A stretch of DNA of 57,374 nt from the NCBI RefSeq assembly GCF_007830515.1, contig NZ_VLKT01000048.1, positions 1-57,374 on the forward strand, given 5' to 3'. The notes beneath the pieces are model-generated. The model had not been told where the DNA came from, did no database searches, and saw only the letters and a list, made by a program, of their open reading frames with translations. The position numbers were made by a program, and so were the translations under genes. Position 1 is the stretch's first letter. Each line of letters starts with the position of its first letter. This document shows positions 1 through 7,531 of this stretch, piece by piece. The DNA comes from Mesorhizobium tianshanense. Its GTDB lineage: Bacteria > Pseudomonadota > Alphaproteobacteria > Rhizobiales > Rhizobiaceae.

Positions 1-278
1 CCGGCGAAGCGCCGGAACGACAGCCGGTCGCCAAGCGCCTCCTCCAGTTCGCGATCCGACAGACCATAGAGCGATTGCAGCAAAAGCGCCTTGAACAGCA
101 CCAGCGGCGGCCACGCCGCCCGCCCGGGTCCGCCATCGCGCAGCGGGGTGAGCAGCTTCTCGAAACGATACCACTTCACCAGACCCGACAACCGGTCGAG
201 CGGCGAAGAGCCGCCCGACAGCTTGTCGCCCAGAAAAGCCTCTGCCAAGCTCAACTGACCCGTCCGCTTCACCGCCAT
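1..278 (-). CDS. IS5-family transposase, N-terminal part (cut by window edge)
   Basis: Reading the minus strand from the ATG at 278 gives an open frame that runs off the left edge (about 92 residues). It starts MAVKRTGQLSLAEAFLGDKL and contains the block GLSDRELEEALGDRLSFRRF, typical of the N-terminal region of IS5/IS1182-like DDE transposases (DUF772-type domain). The catalytic DDE residues lie beyond the window. The gene reads away from prfC, so the IS end should lie in the roughly 80 bases between 279 and 361. I could not fix the terminal repeat. Whether the element is intact cannot be judged. Confidence 0.82.
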   Translation of the reverse strand, partial: MAVKRTGQLSLAEAFLGDKLSGGSSPLDRLSGLVKWYRFEKLLTPLRDGGPGRAAWPPLVLFKALLLQSLYGLSDRELEEALGDRLSFRRFA

Positions 279-361
279 CGTGATTCCCTCCGAGCTGCCG
301 TCTCACAGAATCACAACCACCGAATTTCGCAACAGTCCCACAAGGGGAGAAGGGGCGCAGT

Positions 362-1954
362 TCAAGCCGCCTTGTCGCGGACCTGATAATCCTTGACCGC
401 GGCGAAACGGATCGCCTTCCAGCGCTCGGCCTCATAGTTGAGCGAAAAGGCGTGCTGGGCGAGAAACACCGGGTCGTTGTCGAGGTCGCGGGCGATGTCG
501 CCGCGATGCGCCTCGATGAAGCGATGCACCTCGGCCTTGTCGTCGGCCGAGATCCAGCGGCAGACGGAAAAGCGCGACATTTCGAAATCGACGGGCAGCG
601 TGTATTCAACGTTCAGCCGCTCTTTCAGGACGTCGAGCTGCAGCGCGCCGACGACGCCGACGATTGCCGGTGAACCGTCCTCGGGCGAGAACAATTGCAC
701 GACGCCTTCCTCGGCCATCTGGTGCAGCGCCTCCTTCAGCTTCTTGGCCTTCATCGCGTCGCCGAGGCGGACGCGGCGCAGGATTTCCGGCGCGAAATTC
801 GGCACGCCGCGAAACAGGATCTCCTCACCCTCGGTCAGCGTGTCGCCGATGCGCAGCGTGCCGTGGTTGGGGATGCCGACGACGTCGCCGGCAAAAGCCT
901 CGTCGGCGGTGACGCGGGTGCGGGCAAAGAAGAATTGCGGCGCCGACAGCGACATCGGCTTGCCGGTGCGCACCAGCTTGGCCTTCATGCCGCGCTCGAG
1001 CTTGCCCGAGCAGACGCGGACGAAGGCGATACGGTCGCGGTGGTTGGGGTCCATGTTGGCCTGGATCTTGAAGACGAAGGACGTCATCTTGTCCTCGGTC
1101 GCCTCGACCTTGCGGGTGTCGGCCTCCTGCGCGCGCGGCGGCGGCCCGTAGGCGCCAAGCGCTTCTATCAGGTCGCGCACGCCGTAATTGCGCAGCGCCG
1201 AGCCGAAATAGACCGGCGTCAGATGGCCCTCGCGAAACGCGTCGATGTCGAGCGGACGGCAGGCTTCGCGCGCCAGTTCCAGCTCCTCGATGAAATCCTC
1301 GCGCTCGTTTTCCGGCAACAGGCCGGCGACGCGATTGGAGTCGGGACCGTTGACCGGCATGCGTTCCTTCTCCGCGTCGCCCCTGCGCACGGCGTTCAGC
1401 GCCAGGTGATAGGTGCCGGAAAAGGTTTTTCCCCGGCCGATCGGCCAGGTGATGGGTGCCGTGTCCAGCGCCAGCTTCTGCTCGATCTCGTCGAGGATCT
1501 CGAACGGATCGCGGCTTTCGCGGTCCATCTTGTTGACGAAGGTGATGATCGGGATGTCGCGCAGCCGGCAGACCTCGAACAGCTTCAGCGTCCGCGGCTC
1601 GATGCCCTTGGCGGCGTCGATGACCATCACCGCCGCGTCGACCGCCGACAGCGTGCGATAGGTGTCGTCGGCGAAATCCTCGTGGCCGGGCGTGTCGAGC
1701 AGGTTGAAGACGTTGTCCTCGTACTCGAAGGTCATCACCGAGGTGACGACCGAAATGCCGCGCTCGCGCTCGATCTTCATCCAGTCCGAGCGGGTCTGGA
1801 TGCGGTCCTTCTTGGCCTTGACCTCACCGGCAAGCTGGATGGCGCCGCCGAACAGAAGCAGCTTTTCGGTGAGCGTCGTCTTGCCAGCGTCTGGGTGCGC
1901 GATGATCGCGAAAGTGCGGCGGCGCGCCACCGCGTGCGTGATGTCTTCAGCCAA
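362..1954 (-). CDS. prfC: Peptide chain release factor 3
   Basis: RF3 is a translational GTPase that recycles RF1/RF2 from the ribosome after peptide release. The 530-residue product has the usual family length. The G1 motif AHPDAGKTT is near residue 19, G3 DTPGHEDF near 87 and G4 NKMD near 141, followed by EF-Tu-like domain 2 and the RF3 C-terminal domain. The start is a TTG at 1954 (MAEDITHAVARRR); no in-frame ATG lies just upstream, and the start fits the RF3 N-terminus, so a rare start codon seems real. It stands alone, with an IS5-type transposase downstream and a divergent oxidoreductase upstream. Confidence 0.95.
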   Translation of the reverse strand: MAEDITHAVARRRTFAIIAHPDAGKTTLTEKLLLFGGAIQLAGEVKAKKDRIQTRSDWMKIERERGISVVTSVMTFEYEDNVFNLLDTPGHEDFADDTYRTLSAVDAAVMVIDAAKGIEPRTLKLFEVCRLRDIPIITFVNKMDRESRDPFEILDEIEQKLALDTAPITWPIGRGKTFSGTYHLALNAVRRGDAEKERMPVNGPDSNRVAGLLPENEREDFIEELELAREACRPLDIDAFREGHLTPVYFGSALRNYGVRDLIEALGAYGPPPRAQEADTRKVEATEDKMTSFVFKIQANMDPNHRDRIAFVRVCSGKLERGMKAKLVRTGKPMSLSAPQFFFARTRVTADEAFAGDVVGIPNHGTLRIGDTLTEGEEILFRGVPNFAPEILRRVRLGDAMKAKKLKEALHQMAEEGVVQLFSPEDGSPAIVGVVGALQLDVLKERLNVEYTLPVDFEMSRFSVCRWISADDKAEVHRFIEAHRGDIARDLDNDPVFLAQHAFSLNYEAERWKAIRFAAVKDYQVRDKAA

Positions 1955-2096
1955 TTTATGGAATCCCGTGTGGTGCGCGGCTTCTAGCAGCGCTTTTGTG
2001 GCCTGTCGAACAGTTTTGGGCGGATGGCCCTCGCCCGGTGTTCAGATAGGATTGCCGTCACTACATCAGAAGACCCGATTCGACAAAGGACCACCC

Positions 2097-3197
2097 ATGA
2101 GCGCAGCCAAGCAAGTCATCGTCGTCGGCGCCGGCATCATCGGCGCGTCCATCGCCTGGCATCTGGCGAAAGCCGGGGCGAAGGTGACGGTCGTCGCCGA
2201 CAGCAGCGCCGGCGGCGTCGCCACGCCGAATTCCTTTGCCTGGATCAATGCCAGCTGGGGCAATCCAGAACCGTATTTCCGGCTGCGCACCCGTTCGATG
2301 GTGGAATGGACGCGGCTAGCGCAAGACCTGCCCGGCGTTCCGCTCGCCTGGTGCGGCGGACTGTGCTGGGACTTGCCGCCGGCCGAATTGGAAGCCTATG
2401 CCTCAAGACATTCCTCCTGGGGCTATGGCATCGAGCGCGTCGATCGCGCGGGGGCCGCACGCATCGAGCCTAATCTTGCCGAGCTTCCCGAATTCGCCCT
2501 GCATGTGCCTGGGGAAGGCGTTGCCGAGCCGGTCGCGGCCACGCAGGCGCTCCTGGCAGATGCCGAGCGCCGCGGCGCGCGGGTGATGGCCGGAACCGCC
2601 GTGACCGCGTTGGTGCAGGCCAACGGCAGGGTTTCCGGCGTGGATACATCAGGCGGACGCATTGCCGCCGACGAGGTGGTGATCGCGGCGGGCGCCGGCG
2701 CTCCGGCAATCGCCGCGACCGCCGGGATAGACCTGCCGATCAAAACGCCGCCCGGCCTGATCGTCCACTCACGCCCCTACGAAAAGCTGCTCAACGGCCT
2801 GGTGATCGGCGACCGGCTGCACATGCGCCAGACGGCGGAAGGCCGCATCATCGCCGGCTCGGATTTCGGCGGCGCCGATCCGGGCATGGACGCCGAAGCC
2901 ACCGCCCGCGAGCTGTTTGCGGCGATGAAGGGCGTATTGCGCGGCGCGGACGGGCTGGAACTGGATTTCCACACGGTCGGCTACCGGCCGACGCCGATCG
3001 ACGGCTTTCCGATCATCGGCCGCGCTGAAGGCGTGAGCGGCCTTTATGTCGCGGTCATGCATTCCGGCATCACGCTGGCGCCCGCCGTCGGCCTGTTCGC
3101 CACCCGGGAAATCCTGGACGGGGCGCGCGAACCGCTGCTTGAACCTTATGGGCTGGGGCGGTTTGCTCAACAGCTTCCTAGTGTATATTGCGTATAA
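2097..3197 (+). CDS. FAD-dependent oxidoreductase (DAO / glycine oxidase-like family)
   Basis: A 366-residue flavoprotein of the D-amino-acid oxidase family. The N-terminal dinucleotide-binding motif VVGAGIIGASIAWHLAKAGA (residues about 8-27) binds FAD, and the C-terminal GYRPTPIDGFPIIG block and the segment VAVMHSGITLAPAVG are typical of DAO-family amine or amino-acid oxidases. The substrate cannot be read from sequence. The ATG at 2097 was chosen over in-frame starts far upstream because the Rossmann fold begins just after it. The last residues (GRFAQQLPSVYCV) run into an AT-rich stretch, and the normal C-terminus may have been altered by it. Confidence 0.88.
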   Translation: MSAAKQVIVVGAGIIGASIAWHLAKAGAKVTVVADSSAGGVATPNSFAWINASWGNPEPYFRLRTRSMVEWTRLAQDLPGVPLAWCGGLCWDLPPAELEAYASRHSSWGYGIERVDRAGAARIEPNLAELPEFALHVPGEGVAEPVAATQALLADAERRGARVMAGTAVTALVQANGRVSGVDTSGGRIAADEVVIAAGAGAPAIAATAGIDLPIKTPPGLIVHSRPYEKLLNGLVIGDRLHMRQTAEGRIIAGSDFGGADPGMDAEATARELFAAMKGVLRGADGLELDFHTVGYRPTPIDGFPIIGRAEGVSGLYVAVMHSGITLAPAVGLFATREILDGAREPLLEPYGLGRFAQQLPSVYCV

Positions 3198-3267
3198 TGG
3201 CCCTTTCGTCGACCGTAAACGCAATGGGCATTTTTATCAAGACGCAATCCCGTAATGAATCGCCGTT

Positions 3268-3427
3268 TATGCTCAGGCTCATAAAAATCTTGATAGTTTT
3301 TACTTTTGTTTTTGAGCTATTATGTTTATTTTCTTTGTCAAAAGGCATTGGTGGTTACTTAGTTATATATAACACAGGAAATTTTTCTGAAACTTTTGGA
3401 CTAAGACGTTTTTTATGGTCTTACTGA
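3268..3427 (+). CDS. Possible small AT-rich membrane peptide
   Basis: An open frame with an ATG at 3268 inside an AT-rich island (about 3230-3550), very unlike the surrounding GC-rich DNA. It would encode about 52 residues with one strongly hydrophobic segment (LIKILIVFTFVFELLCLFSL). A longer form could begin at 3188. I recognise no family. It overlaps a second small frame through TGATG, so the two may be one gene broken by a frameshift or a coupled pair. It may also be non-coding debris of a horizontally acquired segment. Confidence 0.3.
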
Positions 3428-3549
3428 TGTTTACAACGGTCTATATTTACTTAAAATTTGAAAACAATAACAATAAAATCACCCGAATGAACCTCCCGAA
3501 CTTATCAATTAAATCGTTGAGGTTTCTCAGATCGGGGCGATTTTTGTAA
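3427..3549 (+). CDS. Possible small AT-rich ORF coupled to the preceding one
   Basis: This frame starts at an ATG that overlaps the stop of the previous frame (TGATG at 3425-3429) and ends at TAA 3547-3549, giving 40 residues beginning MFTTVYIYLKFENNNNK. Codon use is AT-rich like its neighbour. It reads naturally as a continuation of the membrane segment, so one ancestral gene of about 90 residues with a frameshift is as likely as two genes. No family was recognised. Confidence 0.22.
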   Translation: MFTTVYIYLKFENNNNKITRMNLPNLSIKSLRFLRSGRFL

Positions 3550-3686
3550 TGGCCTCTATCGCTTGGTTAGTTTCATAAAAAACACTGCCGTAGGAGAAGC
3601 GATATGCCGTGCGCATGGCTAATGCCGCCGGGTTAGCGACGCTGTTATCTGGCGCCGGCGAGCAACCGGGCGAGCGTCGGCGTCGC

Positions 3687-3902
3687 TCACCGTCCCCTGT
3701 TGTGCGTCCGCTCGTAAAGTTCGCGGATGATCCGGCTTGCCGTGGAGTCGAACAAGAACGGCAGGAAAGCGTGAACGAGCGCGGCGAACGCCGCCATGAA
3801 CAATCGTGACGAGAACCAGGCGGCGAAAGCCATATGGCCGAAATAGGTTTCGCCCACCGAGGCCGGGTGAGAGGTGAAAAGTCGTGCAAGCCGTGCCGTC
3901 AT
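3687..3902 (-). CDS. DUF6356 family small membrane protein
   Basis: A 71-residue protein beginning MTARLARLFTSHPASVGETY and ending IIRELYERTHNRGR, the pattern I know from DUF6356 proteins of rhizobia. The middle (FAAWFSSRLFMAAFAALVHAFLPFLF) is one long hydrophobic segment, probably a membrane span. The ATG at 3902 is preceded by a good ribosome binding site (AGGAGGG), which decides it over the longer frame to 3977. Function is unknown. It is divergent from the Lrp-type regulator, with about 117 bases between the two starts. Confidence 0.7.
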   Translation of the reverse strand: MTARLARLFTSHPASVGETYFGHMAFAAWFSSRLFMAAFAALVHAFLPFLFDSTASRIIRELYERTHNRGR

Positions 3903-4002
3903 GTCGATTCCCTCCTGTCGGGCATGCAGCCCCGATAATGAGTAGATTGACACAAAGCTCCGGTTCATCGATCCCAAATCATCCTTGTATTTGGCCAGTT
4001 AT

Positions 4003-4018
4003 TGGGACAAAAATCCCA
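4003..4018. promoter_or_regulatory. Short inverted repeat just upstream of the Lrp-type gene
   Basis: The sequence TGGGACAAAAATCCCA has perfect 5-base arms (TGGGA/TCCCA) around a six-base centre and lies directly before the ATG at 4020. Lrp/AsnC regulators often control their own gene, so this could be an autoregulatory site. It could equally form a short hairpin over the ribosome binding site. Both readings are inference. Confidence 0.35.
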
Positions 4019-4019
4019 C

Positions 4020-4490
4020 ATGACGCTGAACATCGATGAGATCGACCGAAGATTGCTGGCCGAGTTGCAGCGCGACGGCACGCTGTCGGTCGACCAATTG
4101 TCGGAAAGGGTGTCGCTGTCGCGCAACGCCTGCTGGCGCCGGGTGAGGCGGCTGGAAGAAGACGGCGTCATCACCGGCCGGGTGGCGCTGGTCGATGCCG
4201 ACAAGCTCGGCCTTGGCCTCTCGGTATTCATCCTGGTCCGCACCTCCAATCACGATCCAGACTGGCTGCAGAAATTCCGCGCGGCAGTGACCGGTTTTCC
4301 CGAGATCACCGGCGTCTACCGCATGTCCGGCGACCTCGACTATGTGCTGCGCGCCCGCGTCGCCGACGTCAAGGCTTATGACCGGCTCTACCAGCGGCTG
4401 ATCGCCAAGGTGGCGCTGTCGGATGTTTCGGCCTCCTTCGTCATGGAGGAGATCAAGGAGACGACGGTCGTTCCCGTGGAACTGCGCTGA
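4020..4490 (+). CDS. Lrp/AsnC family transcriptional regulator
   Basis: A 156-residue feast/famine regulator. An N-terminal winged helix-turn-helix (IDEIDRRLLAELQRDGTLSV, then SLSRNACWRRVRRLEEDGVI) is followed by the ligand-binding RAM domain (FILVRTSNHDPDWLQKFRAA, with GVYRMSGDLDYVLRARVADV). Such proteins form octamers and respond to amino acids. The ATG at 4020 is preferred over a TTG at 4002, which would put an extra MGQKSH in front of the conserved start. No amino-acid gene adjoins it; the divergent neighbour is the DUF6356 gene, so its regulon is not evident. Confidence 0.9.
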   Translation: MTLNIDEIDRRLLAELQRDGTLSVDQLSERVSLSRNACWRRVRRLEEDGVITGRVALVDADKLGLGLSVFILVRTSNHDPDWLQKFRAAVTGFPEITGVYRMSGDLDYVLRARVADVKAYDRLYQRLIAKVALSDVSASFVMEEIKETTVVPVELR

Positions 4491-4574
4491 AGCGGAACCG
4501 CGCTGAAAGAAAGCCGTTGATAGCATTGCCGCCGAGTTGACCGAATCGACGTTGGCGGCGATAGGATCAGCCTT

Positions 4575-5060
4575 ATGCGCGCAGCACTCTACACCTCCTC
4601 CGTCATCGGTCCGGCCGTCGGCTTCGTCAGGCTGCCGCATGGCGAAGGCCTGCCGCTTCCCGCCTATGAAAGCCCGGGCGCCGCCGGCATGGATTTGCGC
4701 GCCGCGGTGCCGGACGACCGGCCGTTGCTGATCCTGCCCGGGAAACGCGCACTGGTGCCAACCGGGCTGATCCTGGAGATCCCGGAGGGCATGGAAGGCC
4801 AGGTCCGGCCGCGCTCGGGCCTCGCCTTCAAGCACGGCCTCACCTGCCTCAACACGCCGGGCACCATCGACAGCGACTATCGCGGCGAGGTGAAGGTGCT
4901 GCTGATCAACCTCGGCGACGAGGATTTCGCGGTGACGCGCGGCATGCGGATCGCCCAGATCGTCTTTGCGTCCGTGATGCAGGCGACGGTCGAGGAGCGC
5001 ACATTGGCCGGCGGCACGACGCGCGGCTCCGGCGGATTCGGATCGACCGGCACGGCCTGA
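4575..5060 (+). CDS. dut: Deoxyuridine 5'-triphosphate nucleotidohydrolase (dUTPase)
   Basis: Hydrolyses dUTP to dUMP and pyrophosphate, keeping uracil out of DNA and feeding thymidylate synthesis. The 161-residue protein shows all five trimeric dUTPase motifs in order: AAGMDLRAA (about 35), RPRSGLAFKHG (about 77), GTIDSDYRGEVKV (about 96), RIAQIVF (about 122) and the C-terminal glycine-rich RGSGGFGSTG arm that closes over the active site. Its stop overlaps the next start (TGATG), so it is probably cotranscribed and translationally coupled with the HAD phosphatase gene. Confidence 0.96.
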   Translation: MRAALYTSSVIGPAVGFVRLPHGEGLPLPAYESPGAAGMDLRAAVPDDRPLLILPGKRALVPTGLILEIPEGMEGQVRPRSGLAFKHGLTCLNTPGTIDSDYRGEVKVLLINLGDEDFAVTRGMRIAQIVFASVMQATVEERTLAGGTTRGSGGFGSTGTA

Positions 5061-5716
5061 TGGGAATACCTCAGCTCGTCATCTTCGATTGCGACGGGGT
5101 CCTGGTCGACACCGAGAACCTGGCCAATCGACGCCTCGCCGAATGGCTTGGCGCCGCCGGCTTCCCGGCGAGCTTCGAATATTGCCGCAAGAATTTCTCC
5201 GGCCGCAGCATGGCCTCGGTGCAGAAGGAGGTCGAGGCGACCGGCGTCAGCCTCGGCGCCGATTTCGTCGAACGCTGGAACGCCGGCCTGCCGGACCTGT
5301 TCGCGCACGGCGTCGAAGCCATTCCCTACGTCCGGGAGTTCATCGAAGCCGTGCACGCGGCCGATATCGCCAGTTGCGTCGCTTCATCGGCACGGGTGTC
5401 GAAGATGCACATCACGCTCGGCCAGACCGGGCTGTTGCCTCTGTTCGAACACGCGCTGTTCAGCTCGAGCATGGTCTCGCGCGGCAAGCCGTTTCCCGAC
5501 CTGTTCCTGCATGCCGCAGGCACGATGGGCTTTGCGCCCGCCGACTGCATCGTCATCGAGGACAGTGTCGCCGGGACATTAGCCGGCATTGCCGCCGGCA
5601 TGCGGGTGTTTTCCTATCACGGCGACCCGCATTCCGACCGCGACGGCCTCGCCGAGGCCGGCGGCGTCCTGTTCGACGACATGCGCGAACTGGCCGGGCT
5701 GGTGCCGATCCACTGA
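5060..5716 (+). CDS. HAD-superfamily phosphatase (beta-phosphoglucomutase/Gph-like)
   Basis: A 218-residue haloacid-dehalogenase-type hydrolase. Motif I is DCDGVLVDTE (nucleophile and acid/base aspartates near residues 10-12), motif II is the serine of CVASSARVSK, motif III the lysine of SRGKPFPDLF and motif IV the acidic pair of VIEDSVAG. The cap is of the small helical type found in phosphoglycolate phosphatase and beta-phosphoglucomutase relatives. The substrate is not predictable. The start overlaps the dut stop, so coupling to nucleotide clean-up is possible but only inferred. Confidence 0.88.
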   Translation: MGIPQLVIFDCDGVLVDTENLANRRLAEWLGAAGFPASFEYCRKNFSGRSMASVQKEVEATGVSLGADFVERWNAGLPDLFAHGVEAIPYVREFIEAVHAADIASCVASSARVSKMHITLGQTGLLPLFEHALFSSSMVSRGKPFPDLFLHAAGTMGFAPADCIVIEDSVAGTLAGIAAGMRVFSYHGDPHSDRDGLAEAGGVLFDDMRELAGLVPIH

Positions 5717-5797
5717 TCTGATATTCAGGCTGCTTATCCGGCTGTACGCCTCACTCGTCCGTGCTAGCTTGCGAACGGTCGACAGTTCGAGGAACGC

Positions 5798-6646
5798 ATG
5801 AATTCCATCCTGCTTCGCTTCATCCTCGCCTGTCTGCTGCTGCCGTGTCTGTGGACCGCGGCCGGCGCGCAAGGCGTCAGCTTCCCGGACCTCGGCAGCG
5901 CCGTCCCTAGCCACGAGGACACGACCTATCTCGATCTCGCCAGGATGGTCATTCCCGATCTGGCGGCGGACAAGGACGGCTTCTACCGGGGTTCCATGCC
6001 GATCGAGATGCGCCATATCGAGGGTCCGGATAGCGGCGGCCCGCCGCCCGAAACGTCGGGCCTTTCCAACGCCGCCGCGCTCGACATCAAGGCCGGCGGC
6101 AAGGATCGGCTGACGATGCTGTTCGACCTCGGCGGCTCCGCCGACAGCGCCGAGGGTTTCGCGGTGCTGGTGCTTTACGATCTCGCCGACAAGCCGAGAC
6201 TGCTCGACGCTGTCAATGTCGCCGTCGACCGGAGCACCTATTTCCGCGATCCGGGCAAGCTGCCGATCGGGCCCGGCGACGACGTCATCATCACGCTGAG
6301 CACGCATTTCAATTCGAACCAGGGCTATGTCGGCACGCCGCTGATCCTGGTCCGCGACGACAGGTTCGAACTGATCGACATGATCTATACGTTCGACGAG
6401 AACCTGTGCGCCTACAAGCGCACGCAGGAATTGGCCTTTCAGACCGTCGTGGACGGCCAGCCCTATGCGGCCATCAAGGCCACGGTGACCGATGCCACAG
6501 TGCCGAACGGCGAAAGCTGCGACGATGCGGCGCCCGACGCTTCCTCGCGCGACATCTCCGTCACCTACCATTGGGACAGGACCGCGTACGTCAAGGATTC
6601 CGACGCATTGGACAAATTGGCAGGAGAGAACGCCAAACGCTTCTGA
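5798..6646 (+). CDS. Exported protein of unknown function
   Basis: A 282-residue protein with a clear signal peptide (MNSILLRFILACLLLPCLWT, then AAGAQG, probable cleavage after AGA). The mature part is rich in Asp, with segments such as LAKP-free acidic loops, FNSNQGYVGTPLILVRDDRF and a C-terminal stretch with two cysteines (ENLCAYK, GESCDDA) that may form a disulphide in the periplasm. I recognise no domain or motif that assigns a function. It stands alone between the dut-HAD pair and the PEP-mutase-like gene. Confidence 0.72.
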   Translation: MNSILLRFILACLLLPCLWTAAGAQGVSFPDLGSAVPSHEDTTYLDLARMVIPDLAADKDGFYRGSMPIEMRHIEGPDSGGPPPETSGLSNAAALDIKAGGKDRLTMLFDLGGSADSAEGFAVLVLYDLADKPRLLDAVNVAVDRSTYFRDPGKLPIGPGDDVIITLSTHFNSNQGYVGTPLILVRDDRFELIDMIYTFDENLCAYKRTQELAFQTVVDGQPYAAIKATVTDATVPNGESCDDAAPDASSRDISVTYHWDRTAYVKDSDALDKLAGENAKRF

Positions 6647-6714
6647 ACCCGTCGCATTCGTTTGCCCAGCGGGCAGTGGCGGGATAAAATGGCATCGCAC
6701 TCTGGGGAGCATCC

Positions 6715-7518
6715 ATGGACAAGGGCAAAATCTTTCGCGACCTGCATGCCTCGATCTTCGTCATGCCCAACCCCTGGGATGTCGGCACGACGAAGCTTTT
6801 GGCCTCCTTCGGTTTCGAGGCGCTGGCGACGACCAGCGCCGGTTTTGCCTTTTCGCGCGGCCTGCCCGATGGCGCAGTGACCTTCGATGCAATGATCCAC
6901 CATTGCCGCGAGGTGACGGCGGCGACCACCCTGCCAGTCTCGGCCGACCTCGAGAAAGGCAAGGGCGACAGCGCGACGAGTGCCGCCGAAACCATCTTCG
7001 CGGCCGAAGCGGCGGGCCTCGCCGGCTGCTCGATCGAAGACCATACCGGCGAGCCCGACAAGCCGATCTACGATTTTTCGCATGCGGTCGAGCGCGTCGC
7101 TGCCGCGGCTGAGGCGGCGCGGGCGCTGAAGCACGATTTCGTCTTCACCGCGCGGGCCGAGAATTTTCTGTGGGGCAGGCCCGACATCGACGACACGATC
7201 AAGCGGCTGCAGGCCTTCGAGAAGGCCGGCGCCGACGTGCTCTACGCGCCGGGCATCAGCGATATCGAGACGGTGCAGACCGTCTGCTCGGCGCTGACCA
7301 AGCCGGTCAATGTCCTGGCGAGGCCCGACTTCACCATCGACGACCTTGCCCAGGCAGGGGTCAAGCGCATCTCGCTTGGGTCCGGGCTGACCAATTTCGC
7401 CTTCGGCATGCTGGAAACAGCGGCGCGCGAGATCCAGCAGGACGGCACCTTCGGCTTCAGCCGCGCCGCCATGCCTTTCGGCAAACTGCAGGCGTTGTTT
7501 GCCGATTCTTTGGCTTAG
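6715..7518 (+). CDS. Isocitrate lyase / PEP mutase family enzyme
   Basis: A 267-residue TIM-barrel enzyme of the PEP mutase/isocitrate lyase superfamily, which makes or breaks C-C or C-P bonds of small 2-oxo acids with Mg2+. Visible signatures are VMPNPWDVGTTKLLASFGFE near the N-terminus, SADLEKG (metal-binding acidic residue), GCSIEDHTG and the TARAENF strand. The isocitrate lyase catalytic KKCGH loop is absent, so it belongs to the PEPM/oxaloacetate-hydrolase-like side. The next gene lies 13 bases downstream, suggesting a two-gene operon with the proline-racemase-family enzyme. Confidence 0.85.
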   Translation: MDKGKIFRDLHASIFVMPNPWDVGTTKLLASFGFEALATTSAGFAFSRGLPDGAVTFDAMIHHCREVTAATTLPVSADLEKGKGDSATSAAETIFAAEAAGLAGCSIEDHTGEPDKPIYDFSHAVERVAAAAEAARALKHDFVFTARAENFLWGRPDIDDTIKRLQAFEKAGADVLYAPGISDIETVQTVCSALTKPVNVLARPDFTIDDLAQAGVKRISLGSGLTNFAFGMLETAAREIQQDGTFGFSRAAMPFGKLQALFADSLA

Positions 7519-7531
7519 ATAGGCCCGACGC

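Larger units (their letters stand above)
3198..3686. other. AT-rich island in the intergenic region
   Basis: This 489-base stretch holds a block from about 3230 to 3550 rich in A/T runs such as TTTTTACTTTTGTTTTTGAG, against a background of GC-rich DNA. Only the two small overlapping frames at 3268-3549 were found. The change in base composition begins right behind the oxidoreductase stop codon and ends before the DUF6356 gene. No terminal repeats or integrase were seen. Confidence 0.6.

Noticed and set aside
695..1987. Long 430-aa open frame on the plus strand opposite prfC
   Set aside because: It is the antisense shadow of prfC in GC-rich DNA; the translation is Arg/Asp/His/Val-rich without domains.
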